This document shows, piece after piece, positions 7,895 to 14,218 of a stretch of DNA of 14,218 bases; the stretch's first letter is position 1, and each line of letters opens with the position of its first letter. Source of the stretch: Lachnospiraceae bacterium (GTDB lineage: Bacteria > Bacillota > Clostridia > Lachnospirales > Lachnospiraceae); contig JAFSYD010000324.1 of assembly GCA_017443685.1 (NCBI GenBank), forward strand, positions 1 to 14,218, read 5' to 3'. The notes beneath the pieces are model-generated. The model made no database searches. It was given only the letters and a program-made list of their open reading frames with translations, and had not been told where the DNA came from. Made by a program: the position numbers and the translations under genes.

Positions 7895-10282
7895 ATGACA
7901 TATCAGGACATTATCAATTCGAGGTTTTCGGAACCGGCAGCGATCCTTTCGTACAGGGACGATGCGGTCAGAATCCTTTATATCAATGACAAATTTCTTC
8001 CGGAGCACTGGATGAATGTTGCGGAGGAGGATTACATCGCGTCGTATCCGCACAAGACCTTCGACGAGGAGAATATGCGGATCTATATGGACGCGATCAA
8101 GCGCTGTGCCGCCTCCGGGAAGGAGCAGATTGCGGAAACCTGGCGGAGTGTGTTTTCGGACTGCTGCGGTTTTGATAAGGTGTGTCTGAAAAGCCGGTTG
8201 ATACTCGTAGAAAAAAAGGACGGGGAAGCCATTATCTTCGAGGGCATCCGCAATATTTCGAATGAAAAGCGGACGCAGGATACTTTAGATGACATAGAAT
8301 ACCGATACAAGAACGCAAGCGAGCAGATCAATATTTACAACTGGGAATACATCATCGCGACGAAGGAAATGCGCCCCTGCTACCGCTGTATGCGGGATCT
8401 GGGCTTGCCCGCGGTTGTGAAAAATTATCCGGAACCGGTGATTGATGCGGGGATTTTCCCTCAGGATTATGCGGATAAGTACCGGGATTTCATGCGGCAG
8501 ATTGATGCCGGAGCACCGCAGATGGAGATAGATATCCCGCTGACGGTCGGACGGATCCCCTTCCGTATTAAGTATACGACGGAGTATGATGAGAACGGCA
8601 AGCCCGTAAAGGCCTTCGGTTCCGCGACGCTGATCTCCGATACGGAGCTCGGGAGGATCAAGCTGGACAATCAGATCATTGCCAAACTGGCAGAGGAATA
8701 CACCGGGATCTACCTGGCAGATTTTGTTAATGACGAGGTGAAGATCGTCAAGCAGGACGGCGTGATATCCCTGCCGGAAGACTCCAAATGTGATGACCTG
8801 GCGGCCCTGTTTACCGCGAAAATGCAGGATGTACCGCAGGATCAGCGGATGCAGGTGTGTGATTCCCGGGTAATGCAGACGGTAATGTTTTCGGATTGCG
8901 AGAAAAGGGAATTTGTCTTTAAGGATGAAAAAGAAGACCGCTGGGTACGGATTGATTATCACGCGATCGACCGCGAGGACGGAAAGGTGAACCGTGTGCT
9001 CATCACCACTTCGATCATTGATGATTTCCGTGCGCAGAAAATGAATGCGGACCGGCTGATCGCGGCGCAGAAGGAAGAACTGGAAGACCGGCAGAAAATG
9101 CTCCTGGAAGCCATTGACGTGGCGAACCGTGCCAACAAGGCCAAGACGGTATTTTTCTCAAATATGTCACACGATATCCGTACGCCGATGAACGCGATCA
9201 CGGGCTTTTCCAAGCTCGCATTGGAAGAGATCGATAACCGGGAAAATGTAAAAGAATATCTTGATAAGATATCCTCCGCCGGCGACCATCTGATGAGCCT
9301 GATCAACGACATTTTGGACATGAGCCGGATTGAAAGCGGAAAGATGGAGATGAGCCCGACGCCGGTTGTGGTAAAAGAACTCCTTACGGGATGCGCCGAC
9401 ATGATGCGCATCAAGATGGATGAAAAGAAGCAGCGGTTCGTTGTCGATGTGGACAAAATGGGCGACGATGTGGTGGAATGCGACAAGCTCCGTTTCGATC
9501 AGGTTATTTTGAACCTTCTTTCCAATGCTTACAAATACACGCAGGAGGGAGGGAGCGTTTTCCTCGAAGGTGAGCTTTTAGAGCGCGGGGACGTTCTTAC
9601 ATATGAGATCCGTGTACGGGATACGGGAATCGGAATGTCAAAAGAATTCTGCGACCATATCTGGGAGGCTTTTTCCCGTGAAGAGACCGACATTGTCCGG
9701 GAAACGCAGGGTACGGGTCTCGGAATGGTGATCGTCCGCAATATCGTCAATCTGATGCAGGGAACGATCCAGCTTGTTTCGGAGCCGGGGAAGGGCAGCG
9801 AATTCACGATCGTTCTGCCGATGAAGCTTTCGGAGGGAAAGCAGGAGGAAAATTCGCCTGACAGGGAGAAAGAAGATGCCTTAAAGAAAAACTATGCGGG
9901 CACCACCCTCCTTGTGGTGGATGATACGCAGATCAATCTGATGCTTGCCGACCGCGTCTTACGAAAGTACGGGTTTACGATGCGGCTCGTCGAAAGCGGT
10001 ATCGAAGCGCTGGATATGGTGAAAAATGCAAAGCCGGGTGACATCGACCTGATCCTTATGGACGTGATGATGCCGGTGATGGACGGCCTGGAGGCAACGA
10101 AGCGGATCCGCGCCTTAAGCGATCCGCGGCTTGCCGGGATACCGATCATTGCGATGACGGCAAATGCATTCGAATCGTATGTCAGGGAAGCGCTCGATGC
10201 GGGGATGGACGATTATATCGCCAAGCCCTACAAGCCGGAGGACATTGTTCCGCTGATCAACGCGAATCTAAAGAAGGATTGA
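7895..10282 (+). CDS. Cytoplasmic hybrid sensor histidine kinase with C-terminal receiver domain
   Basis: This 795-residue protein has no membrane segment or signal peptide. Three PAS-like sensory regions occupy about residues 1-130, 131-258 and 259-395. The HisKA dimerisation domain (about 416-483) has H426 in SHDIRTPMNA as the phosphorylated His. The ATPase domain has N544 in NLLSNAYKYT, DTGIGM at 576-581 and GTGLGM at 606-611. The receiver domain (about 671-795) has D676/D677, the phospho-acceptor D723 in MDVMMPVMDG and K777 in AKPYKPED. It would sense an intracellular signal and pass phosphate internally to its receiver; no output domain is attached and no HPt or response-regulator gene is in the window. 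AAAGGAGA supports the ATG. The gene stands alone between a structured leader and a strong terminator. Confidence 0.95.
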   Translation: MTYQDIINSRFSEPAAILSYRDDAVRILYINDKFLPEHWMNVAEEDYIASYPHKTFDEENMRIYMDAIKRCAASGKEQIAETWRSVFSDCCGFDKVCLKSRLILVEKKDGEAIIFEGIRNISNEKRTQDTLDDIEYRYKNASEQINIYNWEYIIATKEMRPCYRCMRDLGLPAVVKNYPEPVIDAGIFPQDYADKYRDFMRQIDAGAPQMEIDIPLTVGRIPFRIKYTTEYDENGKPVKAFGSATLISDTELGRIKLDNQIIAKLAEEYTGIYLADFVNDEVKIVKQDGVISLPEDSKCDDLAALFTAKMQDVPQDQRMQVCDSRVMQTVMFSDCEKREFVFKDEKEDRWVRIDYHAIDREDGKVNRVLITTSIIDDFRAQKMNADRLIAAQKEELEDRQKMLLEAIDVANRANKAKTVFFSNMSHDIRTPMNAITGFSKLALEEIDNRENVKEYLDKISSAGDHLMSLINDILDMSRIESGKMEMSPTPVVVKELLTGCADMMRIKMDEKKQRFVVDVDKMGDDVVECDKLRFDQVILNLLSNAYKYTQEGGSVFLEGELLERGDVLTYEIRVRDTGIGMSKEFCDHIWEAFSREETDIVRETQGTGLGMVIVRNIVNLMQGTIQLVSEPGKGSEFTIVLPMKLSEGKQEENSPDREKEDALKKNYAGTTLLVVDDTQINLMLADRVLRKYGFTMRLVESGIEALDMVKNAKPGDIDLILMDVMMPVMDGLEATKRIRALSDPRLAGIPIIAMTANAFESYVREALDAGMDDYIAKPYKPEDIVPLINANLKKD

Positions 10283-10287
10283 TAGAA

Positions 10288-10339
10288 AACTGCCGCACCC
10301 GGATTTTCCGTAAGTGCGGCAGTTATTATTTGCTGTTTT
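10288..10339 (+). terminator. Intrinsic terminator after the hybrid kinase gene
   Basis: AACTGCCGCAC (10288-10298) and GTGCGGCAGTT (10314-10324) form a perfect 11-bp stem. The 15-nt loop can itself pair (CGG with CCG). A T-rich tail with a final T4 follows. It sits 6 nt after the kinase stop; the tail is weak on the opposite strand, so it serves mainly the plus-strand transcript. Confidence 0.75.
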
Positions 10340-10360
10340 ACGACTGTTGGATAGTTATCG

Positions 10361-11476
10361 TTATTTTACCATGGTAAATTCGATGATCGGCTTTGCATCC
10401 CGTTCGGAAAGCAGCCGGTCTAATTCTTTCTGGCCGCCGGTAAAATCTTCCGAATCAAAGGAGTTGGTTTTCCTTGTAAAACCGGTGATCTCACTGGTGC
10501 CGCTGTTGATCCCGTCGGTAATGTAAGCCTGATCGATCAGATTCCCGTTGTCCGAAGCAATAAAGTAGCTTTCGTAGGTGTGATTATCCCCGCCGTAAAG
10601 GATGCCGTCGGCAAGCCGAAGAGGAAAGGCGGAGCCGTTGCCGGAAGCGGTTCCGATCTGCTTGGCCGCACCGTCCCGCATCGCGTACAGGGATGCGGTG
10701 TATGACGAATGATCCGCTTCGAATACAAGATCGGTAACGGCGAGGATATCCTCCTCATCACCCGTAAGCCTGATATAGGCGTAGCCCTGCCCCGGTTCGA
10801 GCGCGGCGATCACATCTTCATACGTATCAAAAGATGAGATACCGGACTGTTCCTGAACAAAATCATCCGGCATATTTGAAAACGGCTCGTTTTCTTTGGC
10901 GTACATCTGCTCGGCTACCGCCTGTATGTCAAAGCCGTCCAGGTCGGCAGCGGCAGCGGACAGCGAATAGCTGATCCCGATCTCGACATCGTACCAGGTG
11001 ATCTGATCCACATATCCATCGTCGTTAACGGCGCGGCAGACCTTGCCTTTCATATTGCCGCCGCCCCAATTTGCAAGGGTAACTTCATCCGGACCGGTTG
11101 TCCATTCCACGTAATTCCCGGAAATATCCGCATCTTCAGCGGTTCCGTTCTGGGCTCTTGCGGTAAGCTCCAGACCATCCAGGGTGAAGCTGAGCTGGAC
11201 TAAGGGACTTACCCCCTTTTCCGAATCGGCTAAGCTTTCGCATTTCATCCAGGATTGTGCTTCGGCACCTTCGGGCGCTTTAAAAAGTCTGGGAACGATC
11301 TCGTTCGCCTCCTCCTGTGTGATCTCTGCCCAGGGATTTGCCAACCCGACGGTGGCTTCCGTTTCAACCTCTTCTGCCGAGGGGGGCGCAGCGGTCTCCT
11401 GTGCGGTGCCGCAGCCGGCGATCGTCCCGATCGATAAAGCACATATTCCAAGCAGTGCAAGAATTTTTGCTTTCAT
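10361..11476 (-). CDS. Secreted lipoprotein with DUF4367-like region
   Basis: This 371-residue protein starts with a lipoprotein signal: Lys at positions 2 and 4, a hydrophobic core, then the lipobox IAGC with C22. An acidic, Ala/Glu-rich linker of about 25 residues follows. The central part (about 95-195), with LTARAQNGTAEDADISGNYV and later ITWYDVEIGISYSLS, resembles DUF4367-type domains of clostridial lipoproteins, which often read a net charge and an amphipathic strand pattern. The C-terminal 150 residues are not recognised. It is expected to be anchored on the outer face of the cell membrane. GGAGG lies 6 nt before the ATG. It is convergent with the kinase gene; a functional link between them is possible but not shown. 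The lipoprotein call is firm; the role is unknown. Confidence 0.85.
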   Translation of the reverse strand: MKAKILALLGICALSIGTIAGCGTAQETAAPPSAEEVETEATVGLANPWAEITQEEANEIVPRLFKAPEGAEAQSWMKCESLADSEKGVSPLVQLSFTLDGLELTARAQNGTAEDADISGNYVEWTTGPDEVTLANWGGGNMKGKVCRAVNDDGYVDQITWYDVEIGISYSLSAAAADLDGFDIQAVAEQMYAKENEPFSNMPDDFVQEQSGISSFDTYEDVIAALEPGQGYAYIRLTGDEEDILAVTDLVFEADHSSYTASLYAMRDGAAKQIGTASGNGSAFPLRLADGILYGGDNHTYESYFIASDNGNLIDQAYITDGINSGTSEITGFTRKTNSFDSEDFTGGQKELDRLLSERDAKPIIEFTMVK

Positions 11477-11529
11477 CTCGAACCTCCGTTATTTTTGATT
11501 TGTATTTGCCATATTTTCTGTTACGTTTT

Positions 11530-11535
11530 ATTATA
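11530..11535 (-). promoter_or_regulatory. -10 element of the lipoprotein gene promoter
   Basis: TATAAT is present on the minus strand, 53 nt before the lipoprotein ATG. No clear -35 is seen 16-18 nt upstream, so only the -10 is proposed. Confidence 0.4.
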
Positions 11536-11567
11536 CGCGACAGTTCGGAAAAAGACTAATGTTTTAT

Positions 11568-11606
11568 AAAAAAAAGAACCGCAGGCACCCCTTGTGCTTG
11601 CAGTTC
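11568..11606 (-). terminator. Intrinsic terminator downstream of tRNA 3'-end fragment, copy 1
   Basis: On the minus strand GAACTGCAAGCAC (11606-11594) pairs with GTGCCTGCGGTTC (11588-11576), a 13-bp stem with one G-T pair and one mismatch and a 5-nt loop, followed by T8 (11575-11568). No minus-strand gene ends here. The only thing directly upstream is the tRNA-like fragment, so this is plausibly the old terminator of the tRNA gene. Confidence 0.7.
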
Positions 11607-11613
11607 CGCTTAT

Positions 11614-11719
11614 ACGGAGATGCAGGGATTCGAACGCACCTGTCGCAAAGCAAAAAACAGCGAAAGAAAGGAGGGTCGCACGTCTTCACTTACCGTTTGG
11701 TAATCAATTTGGTAATCAA
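11614..11719. repeat. tRNA 3'-end fragment plus tandem 12-bp repeats, copy 1 (att-like)
   Basis: The first 24 bp (11614-11637) are identical to 12487-12510. Read on the minus strand they carry the T-loop TTCGAAT, then CCCTGCATCTCCG, like the end of a tRNA with a G discriminator. The 5' side of the T-stem does not pair, so there is no complete tRNA. After 58 nt come two exact tandem copies of TTTGGTAATCAA (11696-11707 and 11708-11719). The spacer includes AAAGAAAGGAG, also shared with copy 2. Repeats of this size beside a tRNA-end core resemble arm-type integrase binding sites. Apart from AT-rich sequence, nothing else is seen in 11720-11768. Confidence 0.6.
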
Positions 11720-11768
11720 AAATTTTAGTTGCAAAAATATTTTAAATCATTATAATAATATCAACAGA

Positions 11769-11817
11769 ACCCGACACGCCTCTCAACGATGCGTACCACG
11801 TCGGGTCATTTGTTTTT
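11769..11817 (+). terminator. Terminator-like hairpin just upstream of the Abi gene
   Basis: ACCCGAC (11769-11775) pairs with GTCGGGT (11800-11806), with an inner ACGC/GCGT pair, followed by a T-rich tail ending in T5 (11813-11817). It could end a transcript from a lost upstream gene, or attenuate the Abi gene. The in-frame ATG at 11789 lies inside this hairpin, which argues against its use as a start. Confidence 0.5.
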
Positions 11818-11833
11818 ATCGGGAGATTTGCCT

Positions 11834-12457
11834 TTGGAGCTTAAAGAACTACAAGAGTCGCTCTCTATCGCGGATCAGATAACAAACCTCAAAGAAATAG
11901 GACTAATCATAGAAGATGAAGCTCTTGCGGCTTCATTCCTAAATGATGTGTCATATTATCGATTCGTCAAGGCATATAGCCTTGGACTCAAAGCCAAAAA
12001 CGGCAAATTCAATAAGGGTGTAACCTTTAAGCAGTTAATGGAGTTGTATCTGTTTAACGCTAACTTTCGACAGCTTCTTTTTGGACAGATTGAACATATA
12101 GAAGTAAACCTGCGTTGTCGTGTTTCTAACTATTTCTCCACTACATATGGCGCTCTATCATATTCTGATAGTAGCCTGTTTGCTGACGCTGATTATCATG
12201 CCGCATTTATGAATGATATGGAAGAAGAAATCATCAGAAATAAGCGTGCGCCCTTTATTCGAAACTTTCAAGAGAACTACATTGATGGACGAATTCCGCT
12301 TTACGCGCTTGTTGAGATTTGTTCCTTTGGCACATTATCCAAATTCTTTAAGAACTTGAAGAATTATGACAAAAAGGCTGTAGCCAAGTCCTATAAATTA
12401 AGAGCCGGTAAATCCGAGGGTTCACAGACGGGGTCTGTGAACAAAAAGAAGTGTTGA
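11834..12457 (+). CDS. Abi-family (Abi_2-like) protein, C-terminally truncated
   Basis: The frame matches the N-terminal two-thirds of Abi_2/AbiD-F-like abortive-infection proteins: ADQITNLKEIGLIIEDEALA, then SYYRFVKAYSLGLK, the helix FNANFRQLLFGQIEHIEVNL, and the EICSFGTLSKFFKNLKNYD block. Family members of about 300 residues continue with an RN-x-(C/A)-x-H-type HEPN motif; here the sequence leaves the family pattern after AKSYKL and ends RAGKSEGSQTGSVNKKKC in DNA that forms hairpins. The likely active site is therefore missing. The start is uncertain: TTG 11834 has GGGAG 8 nt upstream, whereas ATG 11789 lies within a hairpin and has no binding site. At 207 residues from TTG it is probably a decayed phage-defence gene. 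Confidence 0.75.
   Translation: MELKELQESLSIADQITNLKEIGLIIEDEALAASFLNDVSYYRFVKAYSLGLKAKNGKFNKGVTFKQLMELYLFNANFRQLLFGQIEHIEVNLRCRVSNYFSTTYGALSYSDSSLFADADYHAAFMNDMEEEIIRNKRAPFIRNFQENYIDGRIPLYALVEICSFGTLSKFFKNLKNYDKKAVAKSYKLRAGKSEGSQTGSVNKKKC
12420..12442. repeat. Perfect 10-bp hairpin inside the end of the Abi gene
   Basis: GTTCACAGAC (12420-12429) and GTCTGTGAAC (12433-12442) flank a GGG loop. It encodes part of the aberrant C-terminal tail of the Abi frame and directly precedes the next terminator, marking the likely breakpoint of the truncation. Confidence 0.6.
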
Positions 12458-12485
12458 AACCGAATGGTATCAACACTTCCTTTTT
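12443..12485. terminator. Bidirectional intrinsic terminator, copy 2 of the module
   Basis: GAAGTGTTGA (12448-12457) pairs with TCAACACTTC (12470-12479), extended by ACC/GGT inside, with A5 before and CT5 after. It can therefore act on both strands: for the Abi transcript, whose stop codon lies in the stem, and for a minus-strand transcript from the tRNA-like fragment at 12487-12510. Confidence 0.75.
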
Positions 12486-12486
12486 A

Positions 12487-12592
12487 ACGGAGATGCAGGG
12501 ATTCGAACGCTATGTACAAATCTCCGCAACATCAATAAAGAAAGGAGCTCCGCGCATTCTCGCCCCTGAAAGGTAACCAACAGGGTAACCAA
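12487..12592. repeat. tRNA 3'-end fragment plus tandem 12-bp repeats, copy 2 (att-like)
   Basis: The 24-bp core (12487-12510) is identical to copy 1. After the same 58-nt gap come AAAGGTAACCAA (12569-12580) and CAGGGTAACCAA (12581-12592), which share GGTAACCAA and correspond to the GGTAATCAA repeats of copy 1. AAAGAAAGGAG (12537-12547) is also shared. On the minus strand CGGAGAT (12526-12520) can pair with ATCTCCG at the end of the fragment (12494-12488), giving a shortened tRNA-like fold with an acceptor-type stem but no D or anticodon arms. Confidence 0.6.
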
Positions 12593-12653
12593 AATGAAAT
12601 GGGAAAGGCGTCATAGAAGCACTGGTTTATTTGCATAATTTATCAAATGCTAA

Positions 12654-12682
12654 CTGACAGAAACAATATTTTATGGTATGAT
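12654..12682 (+). promoter_or_regulatory. Sigma-A-type promoter of the Rpn-family gene
   Basis: CTGACA (12654-12659) and TATGAT (12677-12682) are separated by 17 nt, and each matches five of six consensus bases. The -10 lies 28 nt before the ATG. Confidence 0.6.
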
Positions 12683-12710
12683 ATACACGATAGAACAGGA
12701 GTATTAAACA

Positions 12711-13550
12711 ATGTCGATATTGAATGAAAGTATAGACGAAAAGTCGGCGGAGCAGCAACATTTGGAAGATCTGGAACGGCTGAAGCAGTTCTGCCCGTTG
12801 CATGATACCTTTGCAAGGTCTTTGTTCCGTAATAACTTACCGCTTGCACAGTTTGTTTTGCGGATCATCACGAACATTGATGATCTGACACTAACGAGGG
12901 AAGAAACACAATATGACTTGAAGCATCTGACAGGAGCTCGATCTGTATGTCTCGATGTATATGGTACGGACAGTGCCGGTCGCACATATAATATAGAGAT
13001 TGAGCGTTCAGATGAAGGCGCCGCACCGGAACGTGCAGAATATCATATGGCAGCAATGAATACGGAACATATGTCAAGGAATGATGAATTTGTATCTCTG
13101 CCGGAAACATATGTGATCTTTGTTACGGAAGCTGACCAGATCGGAGATGGGAAGTCTGTTCACAGCTACAGTTACCGGGATGATGAGACTAATACGACAC
13201 TTGGCGGTAAGACACATATTCTTTATGTAAATGGTGCATATAACGATGACAGCACAGACATAGGAAAGTTGATGCATGACTTCCGCTGTACCAATGCCGA
13301 CGATATGTATTTCAATGAAATGGCAGACAGAACAAGATACTTAAAGGAAGATCCGAAAGGAGTGAGTGAAATGTGCGCGATTATGGAGGAACTGAAAAAA
13401 GAAAGTGAACAGCGCGGTGAACATAAGAGAGCTATAATGGATGCGCAGAATATGATAGCAAAAGGTCTTGGCTCATTTGAAGATATCGCAGAGGTTACCG
13501 GTCTTTCGATCGAAACCGTAAGGGAGCTTGCCGGCAAGAAGACCGCATAA
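12711..13550 (+). CDS. Rpn-family / PD-(D/E)XK nuclease-type putative transposase
   Basis: This 279-residue protein belongs to the PDDEXK_2/Rpn group (recombination-promoting nuclease, often annotated as putative transposase). After the KQFCPLHDTFARSLF opening it shows the nuclease core: D82 in CLDVYGTDSAGRTYNIEIE, with E96 and E98 in place of the usual IEIQ. A C-terminal segment follows with EQRGEHKRAIMDAQNMIAKG and a final helix pair, GSFEDIAEVTGLSIETVREL, as in many clostridial members. Rpn relatives cleave DNA and promote recombination in E. coli and have been linked to phage defence; the role here is unknown. AGGAG (12697-12701) lies 9 nt before the ATG. It has its own promoter and terminator, so it is a stand-alone unit beside the Abi remnant. 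Confidence 0.88.
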   Translation: MSILNESIDEKSAEQQHLEDLERLKQFCPLHDTFARSLFRNNLPLAQFVLRIITNIDDLTLTREETQYDLKHLTGARSVCLDVYGTDSAGRTYNIEIERSDEGAAPERAEYHMAAMNTEHMSRNDEFVSLPETYVIFVTEADQIGDGKSVHSYSYRDDETNTTLGGKTHILYVNGAYNDDSTDIGKLMHDFRCTNADDMYFNEMADRTRYLKEDPKGVSEMCAIMEELKKESEQRGEHKRAIMDAQNMIAKGLGSFEDIAEVTGLSIETVRELAGKKTA

Positions 13551-13574
13551 TACACAGTTCCATAAAAACAATAT

Positions 13575-13612
13575 GCCGCTGATACCGTCCTTCGGTTTCG
13601 GCGGTGTTTTTT
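13575..13612 (+). terminator. Intrinsic terminator after the Rpn-family gene
   Basis: CCGCTGATACCG (13576-13587) pairs with CGGTTTCGGCGG (13593-13604) with one mismatch and one G-T pair, loop TCCTT, followed by TGTTTTTT. It sits 25 nt after the stop. Confidence 0.75.
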
Positions 13613-13620
13613 GTATAGAA

Positions 13621-14085
13621 TCACTCTTCCGAAACTTGTCTACCAGTCCTCTTCTTAGCAAGGATCTTGGCAAACTCAAGCAGTTCCCACTGATCCAAAC
13701 GGTCAATCTGCTCAAAGTAATAGATCAGTTCACGTTCCACATTTGGAAGATTTTTGAACCGTTCCTTATTTGCAGGTTTCTTTAGATACGTAATGTAATC
13801 ATCAAGACCGGAGCCTGATTCGGACGGAGGCGGAGCTTCGTAGTAGATTTCGGGATCAAGGGCAACGGTGCCCCGTAGAAGGTCATTTACAGAGATATTG
13901 TAAAATGCCGCAATCTTGTATAGCATTTCGGGATTCGGTGTACGGCTGCCGTTTTCATAGTTGGAGTATGTCTGTCTTGCTACACCGATCGCACTTGCAA
14001 CGTCGACCTGCTTGTATCCATGTGCTTCACGCAGTTCTTTCAGTTTTTCAGGCAGTCCCGTATGATTCAATCCCTTTTCCTCCAT
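13621..14085 (-). CDS. XRE-family transcriptional regulator
   Basis: This 154-residue protein has a helix-turn-helix of the Cro/CI type at about residues 12-70: LKELREAHGYKQVDVASAIG, then VARQTYSNYENGSRTPNPEM and the LYKIAAFYNISVNDLL closing helices. The C-terminal 80 residues are acidic and helical, without a recognised domain, and may mediate dimerisation. The start is ambiguous. ATG 14085 has no upstream ribosome binding site, while GGAGG within its second and third codons is well placed (8 nt) for a TTG at 14070, which would give 149 residues. It is divergent from a strong promoter at the right edge, as expected for a repressor controlling its neighbour and itself; that is inference. Confidence 0.88.
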   Translation of the reverse strand: MEEKGLNHTGLPEKLKELREAHGYKQVDVASAIGVARQTYSNYENGSRTPNPEMLYKIAAFYNISVNDLLRGTVALDPEIYYEAPPPSESGSGLDDYITYLKKPANKERFKNLPNVERELIYYFEQIDRLDQWELLEFAKILAKKRTGRQVSEE

Positions 14086-14136
14086 TGTTATAGCATAAAT
14101 TGTACCTAAGCATCTGCTATGTCGTGCTTCGATTTA

Positions 14137-14165
14137 TTGACATTTACACACAATAAGGTTATTAT
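14137..14165 (+). promoter_or_regulatory. Strong outward promoter at the right edge
   Basis: TTGACA (14137-14142) and TATTAT (14160-14165) are spaced by 17 nt, close to consensus. A second TTGACA occurs at 14170-14175. The promoter points out of the window, away from the XRE gene, and may drive a gene controlled by that regulator. Confidence 0.6.
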
Positions 14166-14218
14166 ATTGTTGACAAATTATGCATTACAGGTTATCAACT
14201 GTTGCACAACAGACTGGA

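Noticed and set aside
7612..7896. Open frames on both strands within the kinase leader
   Set aside because: They lie in a palindrome, which gives mirrored open frames by chance; no ribosome binding site or domain is seen.
8285..9486. Long minus-strand open frames opposite the histidine kinase
   Set aside because: They mirror a clearly conserved coding sequence and have no recognisable domain or ribosome binding site.
11614..11637. A complete tRNA gene at either core copy
   Set aside because: Only the T-loop and acceptor 3' strand are present; the 5' T-stem strand does not pair and there are no D or anticodon arms.
11789..11833. ATG 11789 as the start of the Abi gene
   Set aside because: It is buried in a terminator-like hairpin and has no ribosome binding site; the family similarity begins after 11834.
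11614..12592. CRISPR-like repeats from the duplicated core and the tandem 12-mers
   Set aside because: There are only two copies of each, the interval is a gene, and the core has tRNA features.

Overview
The window looks like a chromosomal segment of a Gram-positive anaerobe of the Clostridia, most likely a Lachnospiraceae member from gut or rumen. This is inferred from AGGAGG-type ribosome binding sites, the protein families present (DUF853 ATPase, PTS EIIA plus GH1, Uma2, Rpn-type nuclease, soluble hybrid histidine kinase, a DUF4367-like lipoprotein) and intermediate GC content. No rRNA, complete tRNA, CRISPR array or full insertion sequence was seen.

Layout. (1) 1-1943, minus strand: a Ser/Thr-type metallophosphatase followed 23 nt later by a HerA/DUF853 ATPase that runs off the left edge. 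(2) 2134-3093, plus strand, divergent from it: a tightly coupled three-gene operon of a double-glycine-leader small peptide, an unrecognised 91-residue protein with a second leader-like motif, and an ECF sigma factor. (3) 3146-6122: a ROK-family fragment lacking its N-terminal half (minus), then a lactose/cellobiose-type PTS EIIA and a GH1 6-phospho-beta-glucosidase (plus), i.e. uptake and cleavage of a phosphorylated beta-glucoside. A 219-bp structured repeat separates the ROK fragment from EIIA. (4) 6123-7894: gene-poor accessory DNA with two more long imperfect palindromes (6152-6368 and 7627-7865), gene remnants including the C-terminus of a HicB antitoxin, and an intact Uma2-family protein. 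(5) 7895-11476: a cytoplasmic hybrid histidine kinase convergent with a lipoprotein gene, separated by a strong hairpin terminator. (6) 11568-12592: an Abi-family gene truncated at its C-terminus, lying between two copies of a module made of an intrinsic terminator, a 24-bp tRNA 3'-end fragment, a 58-nt spacer and a tandem 12-bp repeat. (7) 12654-14218: an Rpn/PD-(D/E)XK-type nuclease gene with a good promoter and terminator, a convergent XRE regulator, and a strong outward promoter at the right edge.

The most interesting parts are the leader-peptide/ECF-sigma operon, whose partners and signal are unknown, and the twin tRNA-fragment modules around the Abi gene, which look like the scar of repeated integration at one tRNA site. 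The long palindromes, one of which forms most of the leader of the histidine kinase mRNA, also merit a genome-wide search.
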